NCBI GenBank assembly: GCA_015056865.1 | Contig: SVFM01000023.1 | Span: 1 to 41,850, forward strand | Direction: 5' to 3' | From: Lachnospiraceae bacterium | GTDB taxonomy: Bacteria > Bacillota > Clostridia > Lachnospirales > Lachnospiraceae | DNA: 41,850 nt | Shown: positions 23,373 through 31,279 of the stretch, piece by piece | How positions within the stretch are numbered: position 1 is the first letter of the stretch | Layout of the letters: every line of letters starts with the position of its first letter | Translations under genes and position numbers: made by a program | Notes under the pieces: model-generated | What the model saw: only the letters and a program-made list of their open reading frames with translations | Databases searched by the model: none | Told to the model about the DNA's origin: nothing

Positions 23373-23562
23373 GTATGTAGAAGATTTGAAAAATAAATCA
23401 GAAGCAGAACTGGCACAAGAATTAGTCGCTGCTAAAAAAGAACTTTTCAATTTGAGATTCCAGAACGCAACCAACCAGCTTGACAATACAGCAAGAATCA
23501 AAGAAGTAAGAAGAAATATTGCTCGTATCCAGACCGTGATCACCCAGAAGGCTAACGCTTAA
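23359..23562 (+). CDS. rpmC: Large ribosomal subunit protein L29 (uL29)
   Basis: L29 lies at the tunnel exit next to L23. The 67-residue, two-helix protein starts [10 protein letters not shown] and contains Leu-Phe-Asn-Leu-Arg-Phe-Gln and [11 protein letters not shown], the family signature. The start at 23359 lies inside the end of rplP; GAAGGCGG upstream is a modest SD, so coupling to rplP translation is likely. The longer open frame to its left is the rplP shadow. Confidence 0.95.
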   Translation: MKTNKYVEDLKNKSEAELAQELVAAKKELFNLRFQNATNQLDNTARIKEVRRNIARIQTVITQKANA

Positions 23563-23604
23563 GGTCAGATGGTAAATGCGGAATTTCAGAAAGGAGATTA
23601 TACC

Positions 23605-23859
23605 GTGGAAAGAAATCTTAGAAAAACACGTGTTGGTAAAGTAACCAGCAACAAAATGGATAAAACAATTGTTGTTGCAATCGAAGAGCATGTAAAACAT
23701 CCTCTGTACGGCAAGGTAGTAAAAGAGACCTACAAGCTGAAAGCCCATGATGAGAACAATGAGTGCGGCATCGGCGATACCGTAAAGGTTATGGAGACAA
23801 GGCCCCTGTCCAAGGACAAGAGATGGAGACTTGTTGAGATTGTTGAGAAGGCAAAATAA
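23605..23859 (+). CDS. rpsQ: Small ribosomal subunit protein S17 (uS17)
   Basis: S17 is an OB-fold protein that binds 16S rRNA early in 30S assembly. The 84-residue length is normal. [10 protein letters not shown] at the start and Lys-Thr-Ile-Val-Val and Met-Glu-Thr-Arg-Pro-Leu-Ser-Lys further on are family motifs. The start is GTG at 23605 with AAAGGAG about nine bases upstream; the ATG at 23569 would add 12 unconserved residues and cover the SD. It follows rpmC within the operon. Confidence 0.95.
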   Translation: MERNLRKTRVGKVTSNKMDKTIVVAIEEHVKHPLYGKVVKETYKLKAHDENNECGIGDTVKVMETRPLSKDKRWRLVEIVEKAK

Positions 23860-23897
23860 TATAATAAAAAATTACATTATTTGGAAGGAGAATTAGC

Positions 23898-24266
23898 ATG
23901 ATTCAGCAGGAAAGCAGACTGAAAGTTGCTGATAACACTGGCGCGAAGGAACTGCTCTGTATCAGAGTTTCAGGCGGATCCACCAGAAGATACGCACAGA
24001 TAGGTGATATCATCGTTGCTTCTGTTAAAGATGCAACACCCGGTGGGGTTGTAAAAAAAGGTGACGTTGTAAAAGCCGTTGTTGTACGTACTGTAAAAGG
24101 CGCACGTCGTAAAGACGGTTCTTATATCAAATTTGACGAAAATGCTGCAGTTATTATCAAAGATGACAAGACTCCTAAGGGAACCCGTATCTTTGGTCCT
24201 GTGGCAAGAGAGCTTCGTGAAAAACAGTTTATGAAAATTGTTTCTCTGGCTCCCGAAGTATTATAA
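23898..24266 (+). CDS. rplN: Large ribosomal subunit protein L14 (uL14)
   Basis: L14 sits on the 50S interface and is contacted by the silencing factor RsfS. It is 122 residues, the exact usual length. It begins [16 protein letters not shown] and ends Ile-Val-Ser-Leu-Ala-Pro-Glu-Val-Leu, both characteristic. SD is GGAAGGAG. The rplX SD (AAGGAGG) directly follows its stop codon. Confidence 0.97.
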   Translation: MIQQESRLKVADNTGAKELLCIRVSGGSTRRYAQIGDIIVASVKDATPGGVVKKGDVVKAVVVRTVKGARRKDGSYIKFDENAAVIIKDDKTPKGTRIFGPVARELREKQFMKIVSLAPEVL

Positions 24267-24277
24267 GGAGGTGCCGT

Positions 24278-24589
24278 ATGTCTACATGTAAAATTAAGAA
24301 AGGCGATACTGTTAAGGTTATTGCCGGCAAAGATAATGGCAAAGAAGGCAAGGTTGTTTCTGTAGATCAGAAGAACCACAAGGTAGTAGTAGAAGGCGTA
24401 AACATGATCACAAAGCATGCAAAACCTTCTCAGGCAAATCCCGAAGGCGGAATTGTTCATAAAGAGGCTCCTATTGATATTTCTAACGTAATGTATGTCT
24501 ACAAGGGCAAAGCAACCAGAGTCGGATTCAAGATGGAAAACGACAAGAAGGTACGTTACGCGAAGTCAACTGGTGACGTAATTGATTAA
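24278..24589 (+). CDS. rplX: Large ribosomal subunit protein L24 (uL24)
   Basis: L24 starts 50S assembly by binding the 5' end of 23S rRNA and later lies by the tunnel exit. The 103-residue protein contains a KOW motif at 6-33, Lys-Lys-Gly-Asp-Thr-Val-Lys-Val-Ile-Ala-Gly-Lys-Asp then Lys-Glu-Gly-Lys-Val. The Gly-Gly-Ile-Val-His-Lys-Glu-Ala-Pro-Ile segment follows. The SD AAGGAGG overlaps the end of rplN by position, giving tight spacing. Confidence 0.97.
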   Translation: MSTCKIKKGDTVKVIAGKDNGKEGKVVSVDQKNHKVVVEGVNMITKHAKPSQANPEGGIVHKEAPIDISNVMYVYKGKATRVGFKMENDKKVRYAKSTGDVID

Positions 24590-24613
24590 TTCACAGGAAG
24601 GAGGCAATAGAAT

Positions 24614-25153
24614 ATGAGCAGACTGAAAGACTTATATAAAGATCAGATCGTTGATGCGATGACAAAAAAGTTTGGCTACAAGAACATCATGGAAGTTCCC
24701 AAGCTTGACAAAATCGTTCTGAATATGGGTGTCGGCGAAGCGAAAGAGAACGCAAAGGTTCTGGAGGGCGCTGTAAAGGATATGGAGGCCATTACCGGCC
24801 AGAAGGCTGTTATCACCAAGGCTAAGAATTCCGTGGCAAACTTCAAGATCAGAGAAGGTATGGCTATTGGATGCAAGACCACTCTTCGCGGCGAAAAAAT
24901 GTATGAATTCCTTGATCGTCTGGTTAACCTTGCACTTCCTCGTGTGCGTGACTTTAGAGGTGTAAACCCTAACGCATTCGATGGCAGAGGTAACTACGCA
25001 CTTGGTATCAAAGAGCAGATCATCTTCCCTGAGATCGAGTACGATAAGGTGGATAAGGTGAGAGGTATGGATATCATTTTCGTAACAACCGCAAAGACTG
25101 ACGAAGAGGCACGTGAACTGTTAAAACTGTTTAACATGCCGTTCGCGAAATAA
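24614..25153 (+). CDS. rplE: Large ribosomal subunit protein L5 (uL5)
   Basis: L5 carries 5S rRNA to the central protuberance and contacts the P-site tRNA. The 179-residue protein is standard. Visible motifs include [23 protein letters not shown] and [10 protein letters not shown]. SD is GGAAGGAGG. It lies between rplX and rpsN in the classic spc order. Confidence 0.97.
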   Translation: MSRLKDLYKDQIVDAMTKKFGYKNIMEVPKLDKIVLNMGVGEAKENAKVLEGAVKDMEAITGQKAVITKAKNSVANFKIREGMAIGCKTTLRGEKMYEFLDRLVNLALPRVRDFRGVNPNAFDGRGNYALGIKEQIIFPEIEYDKVDKVRGMDIIFVTTAKTDEEARELLKLFNMPFAK

Positions 25154-25167
25154 TAGGAGGTAAATTC

Positions 25168-25353
25168 ATGGCTAAGTTATCTATGAAGCTTAAGCAGCAG
25201 CGTAAGCAGAAGTTTTCCACAAGAGAATACACACGTTGCAAAATTTGTGGACGTCCCCATTCAGTCCTGAGAAAATATGGAATTTGCAGAATTTGCTTCC
25301 GTGAACTGGCTTACAAAGGACAGATCCCGGGCGTGAAAAAGGCAAGTTGGTAA
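25168..25353 (+). CDS. rpsN: Small ribosomal subunit protein S14, zinc-binding type Z
   Basis: S14 sits in the 30S head and is added late in assembly. This is the short 61-residue zinc form, with Cys-Lys-Ile-Cys and Cys-Arg-Ile-Cys in a zinc ribbon around residues 24-43, as in Gram-positive bacteria. AGGAGG precedes the ATG. Dependence on zinc means a zinc-free paralogue may exist elsewhere in the genome; none is in this window. Confidence 0.97.
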   Translation: MAKLSMKLKQQRKQKFSTREYTRCKICGRPHSVLRKYGICRICFRELAYKGQIPGVKKASW

Positions 25354-25368
25354 GGAGGAGAGAAAATC

Positions 25369-25770
25369 ATGACAATGAGCGATCCTATTGCAGATATGCT
25401 TACAAGAATCCGTAATGCGAACACTGCAAAACATGATACAGTAGATGTTCCCGCTTCCAAGATGAAGCTGGCTATCGCCCAGATTCTGTTGGATGAAGGT
25501 TATATCAAAAACTTTGAAGTAATTGAAGACGGAAAATTCCAGACCATTCATATCACCTTAAAGTATGGTGCTACCAAGAATGATAAGATTATTTCCGGTA
25601 TCAAGAGAATCTCCAAGCCTGGTCTGCGTATATACGCCGGCAAGGACGAACTGCCCAGAGTACTTGGTGGACTTGGTATTGCGATCCTGTCCACAAACCA
25701 GGGCGTGATCACCGACAAGAAGGCAAGAGAGCTGAAGGTCGGCGGCGAAGTATTAGCTTTTGTGTGGTAA
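25369..25770 (+). CDS. rpsH: Small ribosomal subunit protein S8 (uS8)
   Basis: S8 binds 16S rRNA helix 21 and in E. coli represses the spc operon. The 133-residue protein has [13 protein letters not shown] at the start, and ends with [11 protein letters not shown] and Gly-Gly-Glu-Val-Leu-Ala-Phe-Val-Trp. The ATG at 25369 is preferred over 25375, since AGGAGG lies ten bases upstream. Confidence 0.97.
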   Translation: MTMSDPIADMLTRIRNANTAKHDTVDVPASKMKLAIAQILLDEGYIKNFEVIEDGKFQTIHITLKYGATKNDKIISGIKRISKPGLRIYAGKDELPRVLGGLGIAILSTNQGVITDKKARELKVGGEVLAFVW

Positions 25771-25805
25771 CATTAAATTTTCTATAAAAAATAGGAGGTA
25801 CGGGC

Positions 25806-26348
25806 ATGTCACGTATAGGTAGAATGCCAATCGCAATTCCTGCAGGCGTAACTGTGGATGTTGCAGAAAATAACAAAGTGACCGTAAAAGGTCCTAAGGG
25901 AACTCTTGAGAGAGTATTACCCGTTGAGATGGAAATTAAAGTAGAAGGTGCAGCGGTTGTAGTTAGCAGACCTAACGATCTGAAGAAAATGAAGTCCCTG
26001 CACGGTCTGACCAGAACACTGATCAACAATATGGTTGTTGGTGTTACAGAAGGTTTCCAGAAGAAACTGGAAGTAAACGGTGTGGGTTACAGAGCAGCAA
26101 AGGCCGGAAAAGTTTTAACCTTAAGCTTGGGTTATTCCCATCCGGTAGAGATGACCGATCCTGAAGGTGTTGAGAGCGTACTGGAAGGCCAGAACGTGAT
26201 CATCGTTAAGGGTATCGACAAAGAAAAAGTTGGCCAATACGCAGCTGAGATCAGAGATAAGAGAAGACCTGAGCCTTACAAGGGTAAGGGTATCAAATAT
26301 GCTGATGAGACGATCAGACGTAAAGTTGGTAAGACTGGTAAGAAATAA
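25806..26348 (+). CDS. rplF: Large ribosomal subunit protein L6 (uL6)
   Basis: L6 lies near the sarcin-ricin loop and is needed late in 50S assembly. The 180-residue protein has two similar domains. It begins [11 protein letters not shown], has Val-Asn-Gly-Val-Gly-Tyr-Arg-Ala in the middle, and ends with the signature [11 protein letters not shown]. SD is TAGGAGG. rplR follows after 20 bases. Confidence 0.97.
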   Translation: MSRIGRMPIAIPAGVTVDVAENNKVTVKGPKGTLERVLPVEMEIKVEGAAVVVSRPNDLKKMKSLHGLTRTLINNMVVGVTEGFQKKLEVNGVGYRAAKAGKVLTLSLGYSHPVEMTDPEGVESVLEGQNVIIVKGIDKEKVGQYAAEIRDKRRPEPYKGKGIKYADETIRRKVGKTGKK

Positions 26349-26368
26349 TAGATAAGGAGAGTATGAAG

Positions 26369-26737
26369 ATGGTTAGTAAAGAATCTAGACAGGCAGTACG
26401 TGTGAAAAAGCACATGAAAATTCGTAACCGCTTCAGTGGTACAGCTGAAAGACCCCGTCTTGCTGTATTCAGAAGCAATAATCATATGTATGCTCAAATT
26501 ATCGACGATACAGTTGGGAATACATTAGTTTCTGCTTCCACTCTTGAAAAAGAGGTTTCTCAGGAACTGGAAAAGACCAATAACGTTGAAGCAGCAGCAT
26601 ATTTGGGAACCGTAATCGCTAAGAGAGCAATGGAAAAAGGTATCACACAGGTAGTCTTTGACAGAGGCGGCTTCATATACCAGGGTAAAGTTGCAGCATT
26701 AGCTGAGGCAGCCAGGGAAGCTGGCTTAGAATTCTAG
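26369..26737 (+). CDS. rplR: Large ribosomal subunit protein L18 (uL18)
   Basis: L18 binds 5S rRNA with L5. From the start at 26369 the protein is 122 residues, beginning [12 protein letters not shown], the usual form. An ATG six bases earlier (26363) is only two bases from the AAGGAGA SD, whereas 26369 has eight-base spacing, so the later start is chosen. Arg-Pro-Arg-Leu-Ala-Val-Phe-Arg-Ser and the C-terminal Phe-Asp-Arg-Gly-Gly-Phe-Ile-Tyr-x-Gly are family motifs. Confidence 0.95.
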   Translation: MVSKESRQAVRVKKHMKIRNRFSGTAERPRLAVFRSNNHMYAQIIDDTVGNTLVSASTLEKEVSQELEKTNNVEAAAYLGTVIAKRAMEKGITQVVFDRGGFIYQGKVAALAEAAREAGLEF

Positions 26738-26753
26738 GAAAGGAAGAAGACAC

Positions 26754-27263
26754 ATGAAACATACAATCATAGATGCAAGTCAGATGGAATTAACAGATAA
26801 AGTTGTTGCCATCAAACGTGTTGCAAAGACTGTAAAGGGTGGCCGTAACATGCGTTTTACCGCACTGGTAGTAGTTGGTGACGGTAATGGTCATGTAGGC
26901 GCCGGCCTGGGTAAAGCTGTGGAAATTCCTGAGGCTATCCGCAAAGGTAAAGAAGATGCCATGAAGCATCTGGTAGAGATTGCTATCGATGAGAACAAAT
27001 CTATCACACATGATTTTATCGGTAAATTTGGTTCTGCAAATGTTCTTCTGAAGAAGGCTCCCGAAGGTACCGGTATCATCGCAGGTGGTCCCGCACGTGT
27101 GGTTTGTGAACTTGCAGGTATTAAGAATATCCGTACCAAATCTCTTGGCTCCAACAATAAGCAGAACGTTGTTCTTGCAACCATTACCGGTTTGAGCCAG
27201 GTAAAATCTCCTGAACAGGTAGCTAAGAACCGTGGCAAATCTGTAGAAGAGATTATGGCGTAA
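26754..27263 (+). CDS. rpsE: Small ribosomal subunit protein S5 (uS5)
   Basis: S5 lines the mRNA entry channel and affects decoding fidelity. The 169-residue protein has the N-terminal double-stranded RNA-binding-like domain with [10 protein letters not shown]. The spectinomycin-loop region follows, then [10 protein letters not shown] and Ile-Ala-Gly-Gly-Pro-Ala-Arg-Val-Val. SD is AAAGGAAG. Order rplR-rpsE-rpmD-rplO is canonical. Confidence 0.97.
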   Translation: MKHTIIDASQMELTDKVVAIKRVAKTVKGGRNMRFTALVVVGDGNGHVGAGLGKAVEIPEAIRKGKEDAMKHLVEIAIDENKSITHDFIGKFGSANVLLKKAPEGTGIIAGGPARVVCELAGIKNIRTKSLGSNNKQNVVLATITGLSQVKSPEQVAKNRGKSVEEIMA

Positions 27264-27280
27264 GCGAAAGGAGAAAGACA

Positions 27281-27475
27281 ATGGCAGAGAATAATGGTAA
27301 GATGTTAAAGATTACATTGGTTAAGTCTCCTATCGGAGCTGTTCCGAAGCACAGAGCAACTGTTGAGGCAATGGGTCTTCGCAAACTGAATAAGACCATC
27401 ATTTTGCCCGACAATGCAAGCACAAGAGGACAGATTCAGCAGATTAGTCATATGGTTAAAGTAGAAGAAGTATAA
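27281..27475 (+). CDS. rpmD: Large ribosomal subunit protein L30 (uL30)
   Basis: L30 is a small 50S protein near the central protuberance. The 64-residue protein contains Leu-Lys-Ile-Thr-Leu-Val-Lys-Ser-Pro-Ile-Gly and Thr-Val-Glu-Ala-Met-Gly-Leu-Arg-Lys-Leu, the family signature. The ATG at 27281 has AAAGGAGA at good spacing, which adds seven residues before the usual start; the Met at position 8 has no SD of its own. Confidence 0.95.
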   Translation: MAENNGKMLKITLVKSPIGAVPKHRATVEAMGLRKLNKTIILPDNASTRGQIQQISHMVKVEEV

Positions 27476-27496
27476 CTGAGACAAGGAGGTGTCAGA

Positions 27497-27937
27497 ATGG
27501 AATTATCAAATTTAAGACCTGCAGAAGGTTCCAAGCATAGTGATAATTTTAGAAGAGGTCGTGGACACGGCTCAGGCAACGGTAAGACAGCTGGTAAAGG
27601 CCATAAAGGTCAGAAGGCTCGTTCTGGAGCTCCCAGACCCGGTTTCGAAGGCGGTCAGATGCCTTTATACAGACGTATTCCTAAGAGAGGTTTCACAAAC
27701 AGAAACACAAAGGACATCGTTGCAATCAATATCAGTGCTCTGGAAGGTTTTGAGAATGACAGCGTAGTGGATGTGGAAGCATTGATGGCAGCTGGTATCA
27801 TCAAGAACCCCAGGGATGGCGTAAAGATCCTTGGCAATGGCGAATTAACCAAGAAGCTTAGCGTAAAGGTAGATGCATGCAGTGCATCAGCAAAAGAGAA
27901 AATCGAGGCACTTGGTGGAACTGTTGAGGTGATCTAA
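27497..27937 (+). CDS. rplO: Large ribosomal subunit protein L15 (uL15)
   Basis: L15 is a late 50S assembly protein with a long glycine-rich extension. The 146-residue protein has the extension [13 protein letters not shown] at about 20-32, then Gly-Phe-Glu-Gly-Gly-Gln-Met-Pro-Leu, both typical. AAGGAGG precedes the ATG. Its stop shares a base with the secY start (TAATG), so membrane translocase synthesis is coupled to ribosomal protein synthesis. Confidence 0.97.
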   Translation: MELSNLRPAEGSKHSDNFRRGRGHGSGNGKTAGKGHKGQKARSGAPRPGFEGGQMPLYRRIPKRGFTNRNTKDIVAINISALEGFENDSVVDVEALMAAGIIKNPRDGVKILGNGELTKKLSVKVDACSASAKEKIEALGGTVEVI

Positions 27938-29253
27938 TGCTCACAACACTGAAAAATGCATTTAAAATCGAACAAATAAGATCGAAACTTTTTTACACAT
28001 TCCTGATGCTGGTTGTGATCCGTATTGGATCACAGCTGCCAGTGCCGGGAGTGGACAGAAGTTATTTCGCAAATTGGTTTGCCAGCCAGACAAACAATGC
28101 ATTTGGATTTTTTGACGCAATTACGGGTGGCTCTTTTGAGAGCATGTCCCTGCTGGCGCTGGGTATCAGCCCGTATATTACATCATCTATCGTTATGCAG
28201 CTTTTGACCATCGCTATTCCTAAACTGGAGGAGATGCAGAAGGATGGCGAAGATGGCAAAAAGAAGATTGCTGCTATCAGCAGATATCTGTCAGTGGGCT
28301 TAGCGCTTTTCCAGTCTTCTTTCATGGCTATTGGGTTGGGAAATCAAGGATTGCTTGTTGAGTATAATGCGATTAACATCATCACTGCGATCGTAGCCCT
28401 TACAGCAGGAAGTGCATTCCTGATGTGGATTGGCGAGCGGATCACAGAGAAGGGCGTAGGAAATGGTATCTCCATTGTTTTGGTGATCAATATCCTTTCC
28501 CGCATACCTCAGGATCTGGCAAGATTGTTTGAACAGTTTGTTGTAGGCAAACCTTTTGCTACAGCAGCGTTGGCTGCAGTTGTGATTATTGCTGTGATCA
28601 TACTTATGGTAGTATTGGTTATCCTTTTAAACGGAGGCGTGCGCAAGATTCCTGTGCAGTACGCAAAGAAAATGCAGGGTAGCAGACAAATGGTAGGCGG
28701 CCAGATGAGCAGTATACCGCTGAAGGTAAATACTGCCGGCGTTATTCCCATCATCTTTGCATCCTCCATCATGCAGCTTCCTATCATCATTTGCTCTTTC
28801 ATCAAGACAAGTGATACAGGTGTGTGGGCAGAGATCTTAAAAGGACTGGACTCCAATAACTGGTGCAAACCCAGCGCCCCGATTTATTCCATCGGATTAT
28901 TGGTATATATCTTGCTGGTTGTCTTCTTTGCTTATTTCTATACATCTGTTACCTTCAATCCGCTTATGGTGGCAGATAATATGAAAAAGCAAGGCGGTTT
29001 TATCCCTGGTGTAAGACCTGGTAAACCGACCAGCGATTATCTGCAGAAGGTGCTGAATTATATTATTTTCATCGGTGCCATTGGCCTTACGGTTATCGGT
29101 ATTTTGCCGTTTATATTTAATGGCATCTTCGGTGCTACCATTTCCTTTGGTGGAACCAGCCTGATCATCATCGTAAGCGTAATCCTTGAGACCATCAAGC
29201 AGATTGAAGCACAGATGAAGGTTCGCAATTACAAAGGCTTTCTGAACGAGTAA
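27937..29253 (+). CDS. secY: Preprotein translocase channel subunit SecY
   Basis: SecY forms the protein-conducting channel in the membrane with SecE and SecG. The 438-residue protein has about ten hydrophobic segments. Characteristic stretches are Ile-Gly-Ser-Gln-Leu-Pro-Val-Pro-Gly-Val after the first segment, Ala-Leu-Gly-Ile-Ser-Pro-Tyr-Ile in the plug region, Gly-Asn-Gly-Ile-Ser near 178, and the cytoplasmic Arg-Pro-Gly-Lys-Pro-Thr loop near the C terminus. Translation is coupled to rplO. A strong hairpin follows its stop, ending the spc transcript at least in part. Confidence 0.97.
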   Translation: MLTTLKNAFKIEQIRSKLFYTFLMLVVIRIGSQLPVPGVDRSYFANWFASQTNNAFGFFDAITGGSFESMSLLALGISPYITSSIVMQLLTIAIPKLEEMQKDGEDGKKKIAAISRYLSVGLALFQSSFMAIGLGNQGLLVEYNAINIITAIVALTAGSAFLMWIGERITEKGVGNGISIVLVINILSRIPQDLARLFEQFVVGKPFATAALAAVVIIAVIILMVVLVILLNGGVRKIPVQYAKKMQGSRQMVGGQMSSIPLKVNTAGVIPIIFASSIMQLPIIICSFIKTSDTGVWAEILKGLDSNNWCKPSAPIYSIGLLVYILLVVFFAYFYTSVTFNPLMVADNMKKQGGFIPGVRPGKPTSDYLQKVLNYIIFIGAIGLTVIGILPFIFNGIFGATISFGGTSLIIIVSVILETIKQIEAQMKVRNYKGFLNE

Positions 29254-29256
29254 GAT

Positions 29257-29296
29257 AAAATGGGTTTAGACAGAAAAATCTGTTTAAACCCATTTT
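29257..29296 (+). terminator. Terminator-type hairpin after secY
   Basis: An 18 bp stem (29257-29274 with 29279-29296, one G-U pair) around an AAAA loop. The arms begin with AAAA and end with TTTT, so it could work in either direction. A new promoter for adk follows six bases on. Confidence 0.75.
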
Positions 29297-29301
29297 AGAT
29301 A

Positions 29302-29330
29302 TTGCAAAGCGATTGAAATGACGGTAAAAT
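29302..29330 (+). promoter_or_regulatory. Promoter of adk-map-infA
   Basis: TTGCAA (29302-29307), 17-base spacer, TAAAAT (29325-29330). It lies directly after the secY hairpin, so adk and the genes after it have independent transcription. Confidence 0.7.
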
Positions 29331-29368
29331 ATAAATGTTACTCACTAAATTTGTTGGAGGAATCGTGA

Positions 29369-30010
29369 ATGAAGATTATTATGTTGGGTGCTCCCGGTGC
29401 GGGAAAAGGAACACAGGCAAAAATGCTTGCCAAAGAATATGGGATCCCTCATATCTCTACCGGAGATATATTTAGAGCAAACATTAAAAATGGTACGCAG
29501 CTTGGTATGGAAGCCAAGAAGTATATGGATCAGGGGCTTTTAGTGCCTGATGAATTAACAGTTAAGATTCTGCTTGACAGAGTGGCACAGGAGGATTGCA
29601 AGAACGGTTATGTGTTGGACGGCTTTCCCAGAACCATTCCTCAGGCAGAGGTGCTGGATCAGGCGCTGAACAATCTGGGAGATCAGATTGACTATGCCAT
29701 CGATGTGGATGTGCCTGACGAGAATATTATTAACAGAATGTCCGGCAGACGCGCATGTCTTTCCTGTGGCGCTACTTATCATGTTGTACATATTCCTCCT
29801 AAGGCAGAGGGTGTATGTGATACCTGCGGTCAGGCGCTGGTACTCAGAGATGATGACAAGCCGGAGACAGTAAAGAGTCGTCTGGAAGTATATCACAAAC
29901 AGACACAGCCGCTGATTGAGTTTTACAGTAAGAAGGGTGTGTTAAGGAGCGTTGACGGCACAGTTGATATGCAGGATGTATTTGCTGCGATTAAAGCAAT
30001 CTTAAGCTGA
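29369..30010 (+). CDS. adk: Adenylate kinase, zinc-lid type
   Basis: Adenylate kinase interconverts AMP, ADP and ATP in the cytoplasm. The 213-residue protein has the P-loop Gly-Ala-Pro-Gly-Ala-Gly-Lys-Gly-Thr at 7-15, the AMP-site Asp-Gly-Phe-Pro-Arg-Thr at 84-89, and a long LID with four cysteines, Cys130, Cys133, Cys150 and Cys153. That is the zinc-binding lid of Gram-positive enzymes. SD is GGAGG. It starts a transcript after the secY hairpin and is followed by map after ten bases. Confidence 0.97.
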   Translation: MKIIMLGAPGAGKGTQAKMLAKEYGIPHISTGDIFRANIKNGTQLGMEAKKYMDQGLLVPDELTVKILLDRVAQEDCKNGYVLDGFPRTIPQAEVLDQALNNLGDQIDYAIDVDVPDENIINRMSGRRACLSCGATYHVVHIPPKAEGVCDTCGQALVLRDDDKPETVKSRLEVYHKQTQPLIEFYSKKGVLRSVDGTVDMQDVFAAIKAILS

Positions 30011-30020
30011 GGGGAAGAAA

Positions 30021-30773
30021 ATGGCTGTAACGATCAAATCCTCCGGAGAAATTGAACTGATGCGGGAGTCCTGCAGGCTGCTTGCTACGGTGCATCAGGA
30101 GTTGGAACAGGCTATCAGACCCGGGATGAGTACCAAAGAAATTGATATTTTAGGTGATACACTGATCCGCAAGCTAGGCTGCATACCTAATTTCAAAAAC
30201 TATAACGGATATCCGGCATCCATCTGTGTATCGGTGAATGATGAGGTGGTGCATGGAATTCCCAACAAACACCGTATTCTGCAGGAAGGTGATATTGTCA
30301 GTCTGGATGCAGGGCTTATTTATAAGGGCTTTCATTCTGATGCTGCCAGAACCCATGGGGTGGGGAAAATCTCATCAGAGGCCCAGCAATTGATCGATGT
30401 CACTAGGCAGAGCTTCTTTGAAGGAATAAAAATGGCAAAAGCCGGTAATCATTTACATGACATTTCTAATGCCATAGATGCATTTATCAAGCCTTATGGA
30501 TACGGTATTGTTCGTGATCTGGTGGGACACGGCATTGGAAGAGCTCTTCATGAGGATCCCCAGATTCCTAATTTTAAACAGGTGCGCAGAGGGATCAAGC
30601 TTCAGGCGGGTATGACACTTGCTGTGGAGCCTATGATCAACATGGGCAGAGCGGACGTGGCGTGGTTGGATGATGACTGGACAGTTGTGTCTGAGGATGG
30701 TTCCTTGTCGGCTCATTATGAAAATACGATCTTGATCACGGACGGTGAGCCGGAGATTCTTACCTTGTACTAG
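30021..30773 (+). CDS. map: Methionine aminopeptidase, type I
   Basis: This enzyme removes the initiator methionine from new proteins. The 250-residue protein has the five metal ligands of the family at Asp96, Asp107, His170, Glu203 and Glu234, and the substrate-side His79. Visible motifs are Ser-Leu-Asp-Ala-Gly, Gly-His-Gly-Ile-Gly and Val-Glu-Pro-Met. There is no N-terminal zinc-finger extension, so it is the short type Ia form. SD GAGGGGAAG precedes the ATG. It lies in the adk-map-KOW-infA run typical of Clostridia. Confidence 0.97.
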   Translation: MAVTIKSSGEIELMRESCRLLATVHQELEQAIRPGMSTKEIDILGDTLIRKLGCIPNFKNYNGYPASICVSVNDEVVHGIPNKHRILQEGDIVSLDAGLIYKGFHSDAARTHGVGKISSEAQQLIDVTRQSFFEGIKMAKAGNHLHDISNAIDAFIKPYGYGIVRDLVGHGIGRALHEDPQIPNFKQVRRGIKLQAGMTLAVEPMINMGRADVAWLDDDWTVVSEDGSLSAHYENTILITDGEPEILTLY

Positions 30774-30785
30774 GAGGATGGTCAC

Positions 30786-31064
30786 ATGACGGGAAGGTTG
30801 GCAATTTCAAAAGCCGGGCATGACACAGGGGAGATCTATGTAATTGTTGGAGAGGATGAAAAATACGTTTATCTGTGCGACGGTAGATTAAAGCCCCTGG
30901 AAAATCCCAAAAAGAAGAGTAAGAAACATATCCAGATCATAAAAGAGGGAATAGATGAGCAACTGCGTATGCGCCTGAAAAGTGGCACAAACGTATATAA
31001 TGAAGAAATCAAGCGGGCGATCAAAGAGTTTAGCCATAAAAAAGAGGAGGAAGAAAATGTCTAA
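30786..31064 (+). CDS. KOW-domain RNA-binding protein, L14e-like (92 aa)
   Basis: Small protein found between map and infA in many Clostridia. Residues 4-35 form a KOW-like motif: [13 protein letters not shown], then Tyr-Val-Ile-Val and Asp-Gly-Arg-Leu-Lys. The C-terminal half is basic with Lys-Lys-Lys-Ser-Lys-Lys, suited to RNA binding. Its role is unproven; a ribosome-associated or translation function is inferred from neighbours. AGGAGG lies before the ATG, and its 3' end overlaps infA by eight bases. Confidence 0.85.
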   Translation: MTGRLAISKAGHDTGEIYVIVGEDEKYVYLCDGRLKPLENPKKKSKKHIQIIKEGIDEQLRMRLKSGTNVYNEEIKRAIKEFSHKKEEEENV

Positions 31065-31275
31065 ATCGGATGTCATTGAAATCGAAGGAACGGTTGTTGA
31101 AAAACTGCCTAACACCATGTTCCAGGTAGAGTTGGAGAACGGTCACAAGGTTTTGGCTCACATCAGCGGAAAACTGAGACAGAATTTTATCCGTATCCTT
31201 CCCGGTGATAAAGTAACCTTGGAACTGTCTCCTTATGACCTGACCAAGGGACGTATCATTTGGCGTGATAAATAA
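31057..31275 (+). CDS. infA: Translation initiation factor IF-1
   Basis: IF-1 binds the 30S A site during initiation. The 72-residue protein is an S1-type OB fold with Ile-Glu-Gly-Thr-Val-Val-Glu, Val-Glu-Leu-Glu-Asn-Gly-His and the C-terminal Tyr-Asp-Leu-Thr-Lys-Gly-Arg-Ile, all canonical. The ATG at 31057 lies inside the end of the KOW gene with a GAGGAGG SD. A longer frame from 30982 is only the overlap of the previous gene and is rejected. Confidence 0.97.
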   Translation: MSKSDVIEIEGTVVEKLPNTMFQVELENGHKVLAHISGKLRQNFIRILPGDKVTLELSPYDLTKGRIIWRDK

Positions 31276-31279
31276 GAAT

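Noticed and set aside
29257..29296. Insertion-sequence end repeats after secY
   Set aside because: The palindrome is a single 18 bp hairpin with A/T ends, with no transposase or target duplication, and fits a terminator.
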